Shown: positions 45,785 to 55,609, counted from the stretch's first letter. The stretch is DNA of 64,000 nt from Streptomyces sp. NBC_01142 (GCF_026341125.1 NZ_JAPEOR010000002.1:310001-374000), one strand, 5' to 3'. Notes: generated from the sequence alone by a model not told the origin. Program-made: numbers and translations.

Positions 45785-45924
45785 CGGAGCCACAGTAGCC
45801 GGGCGGGCCGTCCGTGGGTGGGGGCGTCCCACGGGGCGGACGGCATTCTGTCGTCCATGGTGTCTGATGATCTTCGGCGATGCAGTCTGACTCAACGGTG
45901 ACCAAGGTCGACATCGACCGATAG

Positions 45925-45942
45925 TGTTCAGCATTGTCGAAC
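45925..45942. promoter_or_regulatory. Putative GylR operator upstream of gylR
   Basis: TGTTCAGCATTGTCGAAC is an imperfect palindrome 27 bases before the gylR start. Its last twelve bases, GCATTGTCGAAC, recur upstream of glpF at 46829-46840. Confidence 0.6.
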
Positions 45943-45969
45943 TGCAGCAGAGGAGAAGGGGCCGCTTCG

Positions 45970-46734
45970 ATGGCGAAAAACATCCAGTCGCTCGAGCGGG
46001 CAGCAGCGATGCTGCGACTGCTCGCGGGCGGAGAGCGCCGTCTGGGCCTGTCCGACATCGCGTCCTCACTGGAGCTGGCCAAGGGCACGGCCCACGGCAT
46101 CCTGCGCACGCTCCAGGCAGAGGGCTTCGTCGAGCAGGATCCGGCATCAGGCCGCTACCAGCTGGGCGCCGAGCTGTTGCGGCTCGGAAACAGCTATCTG
46201 GACGTGCACGAGCTGCGCGCCCGCGCCCTTGTCTGGACGGACGATCTGGCCCGCTCCAGCGGTGAGAGCGTGCACCTCGGGGTGCTGCACCAGCAGGGCG
46301 TACTCGTCATCCACCACGTCTTCCGCCCCGACGACAGCCGTCAGGTCCTGGAGGTGGGAGCCATGCACCCACTGCACTCCACCGCCCTGGGCAAGGTGCT
46401 GTCCGCGTACGACCCGGTGGCACACACCCAAGTGACCGAGATCGAGCGCACGGAGTTCACGCCCCGGACCGTCACCGGCCTGGAGGCATTCGAGGCGGTG
46501 CTCGACCACACCCGCGCGCGCGGGTGGGCAGCCGACGTGGAGGAGACCTGGGAGGGTGTCGCCTCGGTGGCCGCGCCCATCCACGACCGGCGGCGGATGC
46601 CGGTCGGCGCCGTCGCCATCACCGGTGCGGTGGAGCGGGTCTGCGACCGGGAAGAGCTGCGTTCCGAGCTGATCGCGGCGGTACGGGACTGCGCCCGCGC
46701 CGTCTCCAGGGATCTCGGCGCCGGACGCTTCTGA
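45970..46734 (+). CDS. gylR: IclR family regulator of the glycerol operon
   Basis: Repressor of the glycerol genes that follow, 254 aa. It has an N-terminal winged helix (residues 5-65, LERAAAMLRLLAGGERRLGLSDIASSLELAKGTAHGILRTL) and a C-terminal IclR effector domain (GVLHQQGVLVIHHVF, HSTALGKVLSAY, WAADVEETWEGVASVAAPI). ATG 45970 with GAGGAGAAGG upstream. By position and family it is GylR, induced by glycerol or glycerol 3-phosphate. Similar palindromes lie before it and before glpF. Confidence 0.95.
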   Translation: MAKNIQSLERAAAMLRLLAGGERRLGLSDIASSLELAKGTAHGILRTLQAEGFVEQDPASGRYQLGAELLRLGNSYLDVHELRARALVWTDDLARSSGESVHLGVLHQQGVLVIHHVFRPDDSRQVLEVGAMHPLHSTALGKVLSAYDPVAHTQVTEIERTEFTPRTVTGLEAFEAVLDHTRARGWAADVEETWEGVASVAAPIHDRRRMPVGAVAITGAVERVCDREELRSELIAAVRDCARAVSRDLGAGRF

Positions 46735-46822
46735 GGCATTTGTCCAACCATCGGTAACGAATCAGCTTTCGGCCACTCAACCCTTGACGTCGTGTTAACC
46801 CGGGGGCAAAACTTCCGTTCAT

Positions 46823-46882
46823 CGGTCGGCATTGTCGAACACCTACCGGCAATACGCGTTAGAGTGTTCGGCGGTGCCAAGG
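46823..46882 (+). promoter_or_regulatory. Putative GylR operators upstream of glpF
   Basis: CGGTCGGCATTGTCGAAC at 46823-46840 shares 15 of 18 positions with the site before gylR. A weaker half-site, TGTTCGGCGG, starts at 46865. The glpF GTG is 87 bases further on. Confidence 0.55.
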
Positions 46883-46968
46883 GCCGGTAACGCCCTCACC
46901 TGAGGGCGCGGACCACCGGAGGGACCCGGGGTTCGCCTTCCCCTGGACGAAGGACAAAGGAGTCGCGG

Positions 46969-47757
46969 GTGTCCAGCTCCGACATCTTCATCGGCGAGAT
47001 CATTGGTACCGCCGTACTCATCCTGCTCGGCGGTGGCGTCGTCGCCGCCGTCGTACTCAAGCGCTCGAAGGCGCAGAACGCCGGCTGGCTGGCAATCACC
47101 TTCGGGTGGGGCTTCGCGGTCATGACCGCGGTCTACATGACGGGCACGCTGTCCGGAGCCCACCTCAACCCGGCGGTCACCGTCGGTATCGCGATCAAGG
47201 ACGGGGACTGGAGCAACGTTCCGGTCTACTTCGCCGGACAGCTGCTGGGCGCCGCGATCGGCGCCGCCCTGGTCTGGATCGCGTACTACGGACAGTTCCA
47301 GGCCCACCTCACGGACCCGGAGATCATCTCCGCGGCGCCGCACGAGGAAGGCATGGTCAGCGAGCCGTCCGCTCCGAAGGCCGGTCCGGTGCTCGGTGTC
47401 TTCTCCACCGGTCCGGAGGTCCGCAATGTGGCACAGAACCTCGCCACCGAGATCATCGGCACCGTTGTGCTCGTGCTCGCGGTCCTGACACAGGGCCTCA
47501 ACAACAGCGGCAAGGGTCTCGGCCCCATCGGCGCGCTGATCACCGCGTTCGTCGTCGTCGGTATCGGCCTCTCGCTCGGCGGCCCGACCGGTTACGCGAT
47601 CAACCCGGCCCGTGACCTCGGCCCGCGCATCGTGCACGCCCTGCTGCCGCTGCCCAACAAGGGCGGCTCGGACTGGGGCTACGCCTGGATACCCGTCGTC
47701 GGTCCGCTGATAGGCGGCGCCCTCGCAGCGGGTATCTACAACCTCGCGTTCGCCTGA
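46969..47757 (+). CDS. glpF: Glycerol uptake facilitator (aquaglyceroporin)
   Basis: MIP-family channel for glycerol, 262 aa, six membrane spans. Both pore motifs are intact: [12 protein letters not shown] near residue 67 and [13 protein letters not shown] near 210. The aspartate after the second NPAR is the mark of glycerol-permeable members. GTG 46969 with AAAGGAG upstream. First structural gene of the operon; glpK starts 33 bases later. Confidence 0.96.
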   Translation: MSSSDIFIGEIIGTAVLILLGGGVVAAVVLKRSKAQNAGWLAITFGWGFAVMTAVYMTGTLSGAHLNPAVTVGIAIKDGDWSNVPVYFAGQLLGAAIGAALVWIAYYGQFQAHLTDPEIISAAPHEEGMVSEPSAPKAGPVLGVFSTGPEVRNVAQNLATEIIGTVVLVLAVLTQGLNNSGKGLGPIGALITAFVVVGIGLSLGGPTGYAINPARDLGPRIVHALLPLPNKGGSDWGYAWIPVVGPLIGGALAAGIYNLAFA

Positions 47758-47790
47758 GCCGATCTTCCCGAGACCTCGCAGGAGCACTCC

Positions 47791-49317
47791 GTGACCGACG
47801 CACACACCACCGGCCCCTTCATCGCGGCCATCGACCAGGGCACCACCTCCAGCCGGTGCATCGTCTTCGACAAGGACGGCCGGATCGTCTCCGTCGACCA
47901 GAAGGAGCACGAGCAGATCTTCCCGAAGCCGGGCTGGGTGGAGCACGACGCCGCCGAGATCTGGACGAACGTCCAGGAGGTCGTCGACAGCGCCATCGCC
48001 AAGGCCGGCATCACCTCCGCCGACGTCAAGGCGATCGGCATCACCAACCAGCGCGAGACCACGCTGCTCTGGGACAAGAACACCGGCGAGCCCGTCCACA
48101 ACGCCATCGTCTGGCAGGACACCCGCACCGACGCCCTCTGTAAGGAACTCGGTCGCAACGTCGGCCAGGACCGCTTCCGCCGCGAGACCGGACTGCCGCT
48201 GGCCTCCTACTTCGCGGGCCCGAAGATCCGCTGGATGCTCGACAACGTCGAGGGTCTGCGGGAGCGTGCCGAGCGCGGCGAGATCCTCTTCGGCACCATG
48301 GACTCCTGGGTCATCTGGAACCTCACCGGCGGCACCGACGGCGGCGTGCACGTCACCGACGTCACCAACGCCTCGCGCACCATGCTGATGAACCTGCACG
48401 ACCTCGAGTGGGACGAGAAGATCCTCCAGTCGATGGACGTGCCGGCAGCGGTGCTCCCGGAGATCCGTTCCTCTGCCGAGGTGTACGGCACGGCCAAGGG
48501 CGGCGCGCTCGCGGGCGTTCCGGTCGCCTCCGCGCTCGGTGACCAGCAGGCGGCCCTGTTCGGCCAGACCTGCTTCGCCGAGGGCGAGGCCAAGTCGACG
48601 TACGGCACCGGCACCTTCATGCTGATGAACACCGGTGGCGAGCCCGTCAACTCGTACAACGGCCTGCTGACGACCGTCGGATACCGCATCGGCGACCAGG
48701 CTCCGGTGTACGCCCTCGAGGGCTCGATCGCCGTCACCGGTTCGCTGGTGCAGTGGATGCGCGACCAGATGGGCCTGATCAACAGCGCCGCCGAGATCGA
48801 GACCCTGGCCTCCTCCGTCGAGGACAACGGCGGCGCGTACTTCGTGCCCGCCTTCTCCGGGCTCTTCGCCCCGTACTGGCGCTCCGACGCCCGCGGTGTG
48901 ATCGCCGGCCTGACCCGCTATGTCACCAAGGCGCACATCGCGCGCGCCGTTCTCGAGGCCACTGCCTGGCAGACCCGCGAGATCACCGACGCCATGACCA
49001 AGGACTCCGGCGTCGAGCTGACCGCGCTCAAGGTCGACGGCGGCATGACCTCCAACAACCTGCTGATGCAGACCCTCTCGGACTTCCTGGACGCACCGGT
49101 GGTGCGCCCGATGGTCGCCGAGACGACCTGCCTCGGCGCCGCCTACGCCGCCGGCCTCGCCGTCGGCTTCTGGTCCAGCACCGACGAGCTGCGCGCCAAC
49201 TGGCGTCGGGCCGCCGAATGGACCCCCCGCATGGACGCGGACACCCGCGACCGCGAGTACAAGAGCTGGCTCAAGGCCGTCGAGCGGACCATGGGCTGGA
49301 TCGAGGACGAGGAGTAA
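47791..49317 (+). CDS. glpK: Glycerol kinase
   Basis: Phosphorylates glycerol to sn-glycerol 3-phosphate, trapping it in the cell, 508 aa. FGGY-family signatures are [18 protein letters not shown] at the N terminus, [25 protein letters not shown] near 170, [17 protein letters not shown] near 310 and [15 protein letters not shown] near 415. GTG 47791 with AGGAG upstream. glpD follows after 6 bases. Confidence 0.97.
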   Translation: MTDAHTTGPFIAAIDQGTTSSRCIVFDKDGRIVSVDQKEHEQIFPKPGWVEHDAAEIWTNVQEVVDSAIAKAGITSADVKAIGITNQRETTLLWDKNTGEPVHNAIVWQDTRTDALCKELGRNVGQDRFRRETGLPLASYFAGPKIRWMLDNVEGLRERAERGEILFGTMDSWVIWNLTGGTDGGVHVTDVTNASRTMLMNLHDLEWDEKILQSMDVPAAVLPEIRSSAEVYGTAKGGALAGVPVASALGDQQAALFGQTCFAEGEAKSTYGTGTFMLMNTGGEPVNSYNGLLTTVGYRIGDQAPVYALEGSIAVTGSLVQWMRDQMGLINSAAEIETLASSVEDNGGAYFVPAFSGLFAPYWRSDARGVIAGLTRYVTKAHIARAVLEATAWQTREITDAMTKDSGVELTALKVDGGMTSNNLLMQTLSDFLDAPVVRPMVAETTCLGAAYAAGLAVGFWSSTDELRANWRRAAEWTPRMDADTRDREYKSWLKAVERTMGWIEDEE

Positions 49318-49323
49318 GACGAG

Positions 49324-50934
49324 ATGACCACCCTGCAGAGCGTCCCTGCCCTGGGGACGCACCCGGCCTCCGGCTCCCTGCCGAGCCGCGCCGAAACTCG
49401 GGAGCAGCTTTCCAAGGCGACGTACGACCTCCTGGTGATCGGCGGCGGCATCCTGGGCATCTCCACCGCCTGGCATGCGGCGCAGTCCGGGCTGCGGGTG
49501 GCTCTGGTGGACGCCGGCGACTTCGCCGGCGCCACCTCCTCCGCCTCCTCCAAGCTGCTCCACGGCGGTCTGCGCTATCTGCAGACCGGCGCGGTCAAGC
49601 TGGTCGCGGAGAATCACTTCGAGCGGCGTGCGGTGTCGCGGGACGTGGCCCCGCACCTGGCCAATCCGCTCACCTTCTACCTTCCGGTCTACAAGGGCGG
49701 ACCGCACGGCGCCGCCAAGCTCGGCGCGGGCGTCTTCGCCTACTCTGCGCTCTCGGCCTTCGGTGACGGCGTCGGACATGTCATCTCCGCGGCCAAGGCG
49801 CAGCGCGATGTGCCCGAGCTGCGTACGGACAATCTGAAGGCCGTGGCCGTGTACGGCGACGACCAGATGAACGACTCGCGCATGGCCCTGATGACCGTGC
49901 GTGCGGCGGTCCAGGCCGGCGCCGCCGTCCTCAACCACGCCGAGGTCACCGGCCTGCGCTTCACCAAGGGCAGGGTCACGGGCGCGGAGCTCAAGGACCG
50001 CATGGACGGTACGGAGTTCGGTGTGAGCGCCCGTCTGGTGCTCAACGCCACCGGCCCGTGGGTCGACCACCTGCGCAGGATGGAGGACCCGAACGCGGCT
50101 CCGTCCATCCGTCTCTCCAAGGGCGCGCACCTGGTGCTCAAGCGCACCCGCCCCTGGAAGGCCGCGCTGGCGACCCCGATCGACAAGTACCGGATCACCT
50201 TCGCGCTGCCCTGGGAGGACATGCTCCTTCTGGGCACGACGGACGAGGAGTACGAGGGCGACCCGGCGGATGTCGCGGTCAACGAGAAGGACACGGCCCA
50301 GATCCTGGACGAGGCCGCGTTCTCCATCCGGGACCAGCAGCTGTCGCGCGATCTGATCACGTACTCCTTCGCCGGACTGCGGGTGCTGCCCGGCGGTCCC
50401 GGCGACACCTCGAAGGCCAAGCGGGAGACGGTCGTCTCCGAGGGCAGCGGCGGCATGCTGTCGGTGGCCGGCGGCAAGTGGACGACCTTCCGCCACATCG
50501 GCCGTACGGTGATGAACAAGCTGGCTGCCCTGCCGGGTCACCCGCTGGCGGACGACATGGAGCCGATCGCTTCGCTGCCGAAGAAGCTTCCGCTGCCCGG
50601 TATCGCCAACCCGAACGCGGTGGCCCACCGGCTGCTGATCGACGGTGGCACACCGGGACCGCGGATGGCGGCGGACACCGCCCGTCATCTGGCCACGCAC
50701 TACGGCTCGCTGTCCTTCGACATAGCGCGCCTGGCCAACGACGACCCGGCGCTCGCCGAGCGGATTCACCCCGACGCCCCGGAGATCTGGGCGCAGGTCG
50801 TGTACGCGCGTGACCACGAGTGGGCCGAGACGGCGGACGATGTGCTGCGCCGCCGTACGACGCTGACCATCCGGGGTCTGGCGACGGACGGCATCAGGAG
50901 CAGGGTCGAGGACCTGCTCGGCAAGAAGAACTGA
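49324..50934 (+). CDS. glpD: Glycerol-3-phosphate dehydrogenase (FAD-dependent, aerobic)
   Basis: Membrane-associated flavoenzyme that oxidises glycerol 3-phosphate to dihydroxyacetone phosphate and passes electrons to quinone, 536 aa. The FAD-binding motif LLVIGGGILGISTAWHAAQSG is near residue 38, and the family signature SSASSKLLHGGLRYLQ near 76-92. YSFAGLRVLPGGPGD and GGKWTTFRHIGR lie in the C-terminal half. ATG 49324. It completes the pathway from glycerol to glycolysis and is followed by a strong terminator. Confidence 0.97.
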   Translation: MTTLQSVPALGTHPASGSLPSRAETREQLSKATYDLLVIGGGILGISTAWHAAQSGLRVALVDAGDFAGATSSASSKLLHGGLRYLQTGAVKLVAENHFERRAVSRDVAPHLANPLTFYLPVYKGGPHGAAKLGAGVFAYSALSAFGDGVGHVISAAKAQRDVPELRTDNLKAVAVYGDDQMNDSRMALMTVRAAVQAGAAVLNHAEVTGLRFTKGRVTGAELKDRMDGTEFGVSARLVLNATGPWVDHLRRMEDPNAAPSIRLSKGAHLVLKRTRPWKAALATPIDKYRITFALPWEDMLLLGTTDEEYEGDPADVAVNEKDTAQILDEAAFSIRDQQLSRDLITYSFAGLRVLPGGPGDTSKAKRETVVSEGSGGMLSVAGGKWTTFRHIGRTVMNKLAALPGHPLADDMEPIASLPKKLPLPGIANPNAVAHRLLIDGGTPGPRMAADTARHLATHYGSLSFDIARLANDDPALAERIHPDAPEIWAQVVYARDHEWAETADDVLRRRTTLTIRGLATDGIRSRVEDLLGKKN

Positions 50935-50951
50935 CGGACCGGCGGTTCGGC

Positions 50952-50990
50952 GAAGGGGCGGTTCTCCCAGGCGGGAGAGCCGCCCCTTTC
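50952..50990 (+). terminator. Terminator of the glycerol operon
   Basis: GAAGGGGCGGTTCTCCC pairs with GGGAGAGCCGCCCCTTTC around a short loop, 18 bases after the glpD stop. Confidence 0.88.
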
Positions 50991-51078
50991 CGCTGCCACG
51001 CGGCCTTCATGCTGCCGCAATACCCGGCAGCGAGAGTGGAGGGATGCCCGCTCCGTTTCCGGCCGTACAGGGGACACC

Positions 51079-52137
51079 ATGAGATTTTCCGTACTCTCCA
51101 TCATCGGTCACGCCCCGCACCCGCTGACAGGTCAACTCCTCTCCCCCGCCGACCGGTTCGAGGAGGTGATCGAGACCGGCGTGGAGGCGGAACGGCTCGG
51201 CTTCGACGCGTACGCGATCGGCGAGCGGCACGCGGGCGCCTTTCTGTCGTCCAGTCCGACCGTGCTGCTGGGCGCCCTGGCCGCCCGAACGACCAGGATC
51301 AAACTCCTCACCGGTGTCACGGTCGTCGCGATCCTCGATCCCGTGCGGGTCGCCGAGGACTACGCGACGCTCGACCAGATATCGCGCGGCCGGATCGAGC
51401 TGGTCGTCGGCAAGGGCGCGGAGGCCGGGCACTTCGATCTCTTCGGGCTGGACGAGAAGCGGCAGTGGGATCTCCAGAAGGAGAAGTACGAACTGCTGCG
51501 CAGGCTGTGGAGCGAGGAGAACGTCGACTGGGCGGGTGAGTTCCGGCCGCCGCTGAAGAGTGTGACGACGGTGCCGCGCCCGTACGCCGGGCTGCCGCGG
51601 ATCTGGCACGGCTCGGCCACCAGCCTCAACTCGCCCGAACTGGCGGCGCAGCACGGTGATCCGCTGTTCACCGCCAACGCCGTCCAGCCGCGGGAGGCGT
51701 ACGCGAAGCTGATCGCCGAATACCGCAGGCGCTTCGAGGAGTACGGACACGATCCCGCGAACGCCCATGTGGCGGCGGGTTCGGGCGGGCTGCTGATCGC
51801 CGACTCCTCGCAGCAGGCGGTGGAGCGCTTCAAGGAGCTGTACGAGGCGAAGGTGTCGCAGAGTTTCCGGCCCCATCTGGAGGGCAGAGCCGGGTACAAC
51901 ACCCCGTTCCGCACGATCGAGGACGCCATCGCGAACGGGCCGCAGCTGATCGGCAGTCCGCAGCAGATCATCGACAAGATCCTCGGCTACCGCGAGGTGT
52001 ACCGGCACGACCTCCAGTCGATCACGGTGGACGGTTTCGGGCTGAGCCGTGGTGAGCAGGTCGAGACACTCCGGCGGTTCGCGGAGGAGATCGCGCCAGT
52101 GGTGCGGAAGGAGGCACCGACCACACTCTGGGGCTGA
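51079..52137 (+). CDS. LLM-class flavin-dependent oxidoreductase (luciferase-like)
   Basis: FMN/F420-type monooxygenase with a TIM-barrel fold, 352 aa. Family landmarks are ERLGFDAYAIGERHAGAFLSSSP near residue 40, TGVTVVAILDPVRVAEDYATLDQISRGRIELVVGKG near 80-115 and QLIGSPQQIIDKI near 295. ATG 51079 with AGGGGA upstream. It is a single gene between the glycerol terminator and the FadR-type regulator. Substrate unknown; alkanal monooxygenases and sulfonate or nitrilotriacetate-type enzymes share this fold. Confidence 0.92.
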   Translation: MRFSVLSIIGHAPHPLTGQLLSPADRFEEVIETGVEAERLGFDAYAIGERHAGAFLSSSPTVLLGALAARTTRIKLLTGVTVVAILDPVRVAEDYATLDQISRGRIELVVGKGAEAGHFDLFGLDEKRQWDLQKEKYELLRRLWSEENVDWAGEFRPPLKSVTTVPRPYAGLPRIWHGSATSLNSPELAAQHGDPLFTANAVQPREAYAKLIAEYRRRFEEYGHDPANAHVAAGSGGLLIADSSQQAVERFKELYEAKVSQSFRPHLEGRAGYNTPFRTIEDAIANGPQLIGSPQQIIDKILGYREVYRHDLQSITVDGFGLSRGEQVETLRRFAEEIAPVVRKEAPTTLWG

Positions 52138-52259
52138 GAGCCTGTCCCACCTGGATCGGCACCTTCACGGGCAGCGGGATCGCTGCTTGTCATGTGCGGT
52201 AAGCCGGTGGACCGTATCCGCATGGAACGGTGTGGCTGATACGGCGCTCCGGAACCGCA

Positions 52260-52288
52260 TAATGGTGCTCAGACATCGGATGTCTGAG
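52260..52288 (+). promoter_or_regulatory. Operator and promoter of the FadR-type regulator
   Basis: Perfect palindrome with ten-base arms CTCAGACATC/GATGTCTGAG around one base (52268-52288), directly after a TAATGG -10 candidate (52260-52265). Its core ACATCNGATGT recurs twice in the promoter of the fuconate operon. This predicts autorepression. Confidence 0.72.
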
Positions 52289-52305
52289 GAGCGAGGAGGC
52301 CTTCC

Positions 52306-52977
52306 ATGGCAGTCACCGACGAGGCGATCGAGAAGATCAAGGGGATGATCGTCTCCGGTGCGCTGCGACCGGGCGACCGGCTGCCGAAGGAGAGCGAACT
52401 CGCCGCCGAGCTGGGCCTGTCCCGCAACTCGCTGCGCGAGGCGGTGCGCGCCCTGTCGCTCATCCGCATCCTCGACGTACGGCAGGGCGACGGCACCTAT
52501 GTCACCAGCCTGGATCCGCAGTTGCTGCTGGAGGCGCTGAGCTTCGTCGTGGACTTCCACCGGGACGACACGGTCCTGGAGTTCCTTGCCGTGCGCCGCA
52601 TCCTGGAGCCGGCCGCGACCGCGATGGCCGCCACCCGGATAAGCGAGAGTGAACTGGATGTGCTGAGCGCCCAGTTGGACGCGCTGGGGGCCGCACCCTC
52701 GGTGGAGGAGCTGGTCGCCGCCGACCTCGAATTCCACCGTGGCATCGTGCAGTCCTCGGGCAATTCGGTGCTCTGCTCGCTGCTGGACGGGCTCTCCGGG
52801 CCGACCACGCGGGCCCGGGTCTGGCGCGGACTGACCCAGGAGGACGCGGTCAGCCGCACGCTCCACGAGCACCGGGCGATCCTGTCGGCACTCCGCGACC
52901 GGGACGCGGAGGCGGCGCGGTCGTGGGCGACGGTGCATATCGCGAGCGTGGAGCAGTGGCTGAGGTCTTCGCTGTAG
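52306..52977 (+). CDS. FadR/GntR family transcriptional regulator of the fuconate operon
   Basis: 223 aa. A GntR winged helix (residues 5-70, IKGMIVSGALRPGDRLPKESELAAELGLSRNSLREAVRAL) is followed by an all-helical FCD domain whose metal/ligand residues are visible in LEFHRGIVQSSGN and HRAILSALRDRDAEAARSWATVHI. ATG 52306 with GAGGAGGC upstream. The gene sits at the far 3' end of the operon, on the opposite strand. Matching operators in both promoters tie it to that operon. The effector is probably a sugar acid of the pathway. Confidence 0.92.
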   Translation: MAVTDEAIEKIKGMIVSGALRPGDRLPKESELAAELGLSRNSLREAVRALSLIRILDVRQGDGTYVTSLDPQLLLEALSFVVDFHRDDTVLEFLAVRRILEPAATAMAATRISESELDVLSAQLDALGAAPSVEELVAADLEFHRGIVQSSGNSVLCSLLDGLSGPTTRARVWRGLTQEDAVSRTLHEHRAILSALRDRDAEAARSWATVHIASVEQWLRSSL

Positions 52978-52981
52978 CGCT

Positions 52982-53020
52982 CCTTCCCGTAAGCGGGGCT
53001 CCGCCCCAGGTACGGGAAGG
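52982..53020. terminator. Bidirectional terminator between the regulator and the ABC permease
   Basis: CCTTCCCGTA and TACGGGAAGG arms enclose an inner GGGGC/GCCCC stem, between convergent genes. Confidence 0.88.
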
Positions 53021-53055
53021 GCCGGGTGGGGGACGAGCTCCACGCAGCGGCCGCC

Positions 53056-54084
53056 CTAGTCCTGCTTTTCGCCGCTCGCGAAGCGGGAGATGACCAGCGC
53101 CACGATGATGATCGCGCCGTTGAGGAACTGGTTCCACAGCGCGGGCACTCCGCCGAGCGTCATCACATTGACGACCAACTGGAGTGTCAGCACACCGGTC
53201 AGCGCACCGAAGAGCGTGCCGCGGCCGCCCTTGAGGCTGATCCCGCCGATCACGGCCGCGGCGAAGACCTGGAAGATCCAGCCGTTGCCCTGGGTGGCCG
53301 CGACCGAGCCGTAGTGACCGGTGTAGAGGATGCCGGCGAAACCCGCGAGGAGACCGCCGATCACGAGCACGATCCAGGTGATCCGGTCCACCCGGACACC
53401 CGCAGCCCGTGCCGCCTCCGGGTTGCCGCCGATCGCGTACAACGCACGCCCGTGCCGCAGCCAGGCCAGCGCCGCACCGCCGATCGCGAACAGCGCCAGG
53501 CAGATCCATACGGCCGCCGGCGCGCCGAGCCAGTCGGTCTTGCCCAGGTACCGGAAGGACTCGGGAACATCGGTGATCGACTTGCCCTCGGTGATGCCGA
53601 TGTGGAGGCCACGCAGCATGGTGAGCATGCCGAGGGTGGCGATGAAGCCGTTGACGCGCAGCTTCAGCATCAGGAAGCCGTTGACCGCGCCGATCGCCAT
53701 GCCGGCCAGCAGACAGAGAGGGATCGCCGTCCAGACGGGCAGCAGCTCCAGGCCGGCGAAGCGCCCGCCCTCCGTCGGCAGGACCAGCCACATGGCAATG
53801 ACGGGCGCGATGCCGATCGTCGACTCCAGGGACAGATCCATCCGGCCGCAGATCAGGATCAGCGCCTGCCCCAGCACCAGCAGGCTGAGTTCGGAGGACT
53901 GCTGGACGACGCTGATGAGGTTGCTGGAGGTGAGGAAGACCGGCGAGACGATGAAGCCGATCACCATCAGCACCAGGATCACCGGCACGAGCGAGAAGTC
54001 GCTCCACCGGATCAGCTTCAGCCGGCTGCGCGGGCCCGCGGTCTTCAGATCGTCGGCCGTCAGGGGCCGTATCGTCCCGGTCAT
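53056..54084 (-). CDS. Sugar ABC transporter permease (RbsC type)
   Basis: Carbohydrate ABC permease, 342 aa, with about nine to ten hydrophobic spans. The family motif GQALILICGRMDLSLESTIG near residue 72 and the EAA-like region AIGGNPEAARAAGVRVDRITW near 215 are clear. ATG 54084 overlaps the stop of the ATPase gene (ATGA). It is the last gene of the five-gene operon; the transported sugar is inferred to be L-fucose, L-fuconate or a related deoxysugar from the co-encoded enzymes. Confidence 0.93.
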   Translation of the reverse strand: MTGTIRPLTADDLKTAGPRSRLKLIRWSDFSLVPVILVLMVIGFIVSPVFLTSSNLISVVQQSSELSLLVLGQALILICGRMDLSLESTIGIAPVIAMWLVLPTEGGRFAGLELLPVWTAIPLCLLAGMAIGAVNGFLMLKLRVNGFIATLGMLTMLRGLHIGITEGKSITDVPESFRYLGKTDWLGAPAAVWICLALFAIGGAALAWLRHGRALYAIGGNPEAARAAGVRVDRITWIVLVIGGLLAGFAGILYTGHYGSVAATQGNGWIFQVFAAAVIGGISLKGGRGTLFGALTGVLTLQLVVNVMTLGGVPALWNQFLNGAIIIVALVISRFASGEKQD

Positions 54085-55607
54085 TCCTGCTCCCCCACAC
54101 CTTCCATGGCAGCGACCAGTTCCCGGTCGGCCCATCCGCTCCCGAACGTGGCGACCACCCGCCCGTGGAAGAGCGCGAGCACTCGGTCGCACACCCGCAG
54201 ATCGTCCAGCTCGTCGGAGATGATCACGGCCGCGCTGCCCTCGTCCGCCACCCGTCGTACGACACCGAGCAGCGAGTCCTTGGACTTCACGTCCACACCC
54301 GCCGTGGGCCGGACCGCCACCAGGACGGCCGGTTCGCGGGCCAGGGCGCGGGCGACCACGACTTTCTGCTGGTTGCCTCCGGACAGGCCGGAGACGGGCT
54401 GCTCAGGGCCCTGGGTCTTGATGTCGAGCGAAGAGATCATGGACTGGGCGAATTCCCTTGTACGAGACGGCAGTACGGTTCCCCAGGGGCCGAGCCGGCC
54501 GGTGACGGTGAGCGTGGCGTTCTCGGCGACGCTGCGGCCGATGACCAGCCCCTGGAGGTGGCGGTCCTCGGGGATGTAGCCGATGCCGGCGTCGAGAGCG
54601 TGCGGGACGCTGCCGGGCTTCACGGCCCTGCCCCGTACGGTGATCCGCCCCGCGCTCGCCCGGCGCATGCCGACCAGGGTCTCGCCGAGGGCGGTGTTGC
54701 CGCTGGCGGCTGCCCCGGCCAGACCCAGTACCTCGCCGGGGCGCACCTCGAGGTCGAGCGGCTCGAACCGGCCTTCCAGGGCGAGCCCTTCGGTCCGCAG
54801 GACCGGATCCGCGTCCCGTACGACAGCGGCGCCGGCGTGCCAGGTGGAGGCGCGGGTCACCGAGTCACCGGTCATCGCCAGCACCAGATCGTCCTTGGTG
54901 AGGCCGGAGACCGGTTCCGTCAGGACGTGCCGGGCATCGCGGTAGACGGTGACGGTGGTGCACAGTTCGTACACCTCCTGCAGATGGTGGGAGATGAAGA
55001 GGAACGCCACTCCCTGGCTCTGCAGTACGCGCAGCTTGTCGAAGAGCCGCTGGATGCCGCGGGCGTCGAGCTGGGCGGTCGGCTCGTCGAGGATGATCAG
55101 CCGGGCGCCGAAGGAGAGGGCACGCGCGATCTCGACGAACTGGCGCTGCTCGACGGCGAGATCCTTCGCCCGGGTGGTCGGGTCGACACTGACGCCGTAT
55201 CCGGCGAGCAGTTCCTCGGCCCGCTTGCGCAGCCGCCGCCAGCTGATGAACCGGCTGCCCTTCTCGAAGCGGTTCAGGCTGTAATGGTTCAGGAAGAGGT
55301 TCTCGGCGACGGTCAGATCGGGCACGACCATCGACTTCTGGTAGACGCAGGCGACCTTGGACTGCCAGGCCGCAGCGTCCCCGAAGGCGGGCGCGGGCCG
55401 GCCGCTGAAGGTCACCGTGCCCGCATCGGGTCTGTGCAGACCGGTGAGGACGCTGACGAGGGTGGACTTGCCGGCGCCGTTGCGCCCGACGAGTGCGTGC
55501 GCCTCACCGGGCGCGACGGTCAGGCGCACACCGTCCAGCGCCGCGGTCGGGCCGAAACGCTTGACGATGCCTTCAGCGTGGACCGCAGCTGGTGCCTGGT
55601 GTTCCAT
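54081..55607 (-). CDS. Sugar ABC transporter ATP-binding protein (RbsA type, two domains)
   Basis: Fused tandem ATPase, 508 aa. The first domain has Walker A GRNGAGKST near residue 40 and LIILDEPTAQLD near 160. The second has the degenerate Walker A region GAAASGNTALGE and an intact signature LSGGNQQKVVVARAL near 420; its Walker B region reads AVRPTAGVD, lacking the usual acidic pair. Such asymmetry is common in RbsA/MglA proteins. ATG 55607. It starts 2 bases after the binding-protein stop. Confidence 0.93.
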   Translation of the reverse strand: MEHQAPAAVHAEGIVKRFGPTAALDGVRLTVAPGEAHALVGRNGAGKSTLVSVLTGLHRPDAGTVTFSGRPAPAFGDAAAWQSKVACVYQKSMVVPDLTVAENLFLNHYSLNRFEKGSRFISWRRLRKRAEELLAGYGVSVDPTTRAKDLAVEQRQFVEIARALSFGARLIILDEPTAQLDARGIQRLFDKLRVLQSQGVAFLFISHHLQEVYELCTTVTVYRDARHVLTEPVSGLTKDDLVLAMTGDSVTRASTWHAGAAVVRDADPVLRTEGLALEGRFEPLDLEVRPGEVLGLAGAAASGNTALGETLVGMRRASAGRITVRGRAVKPGSVPHALDAGIGYIPEDRHLQGLVIGRSVAENATLTVTGRLGPWGTVLPSRTREFAQSMISSLDIKTQGPEQPVSGLSGGNQQKVVVARALAREPAVLVAVRPTAGVDVKSKDSLLGVVRRVADEGSAAVIISDELDDLRVCDRVLALFHGRVVATFGSGWADRELVAAMEGVGEQE

Positions 55608-55609
55608 GG

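Noticed and set aside
42811..45798. 995-aa plus-strand ORF opposite metH
   Set aside because: It is antisense to an intact MetH and has His/Arg/Thr-rich composition with no domain. It is open only because of the G/T-ending codons of metH.
45727..45900. Cobalamin riboswitch before metH
   Set aside because: A GGCTACTGTG stretch resembles part of a B12 box, but the rest of the conserved core could not be placed.
46843..50817. 1324-aa minus-strand ORF opposite the glycerol genes
   Set aside because: Antisense to intact glpF, glpK and glpD; a product of high-GC third positions.
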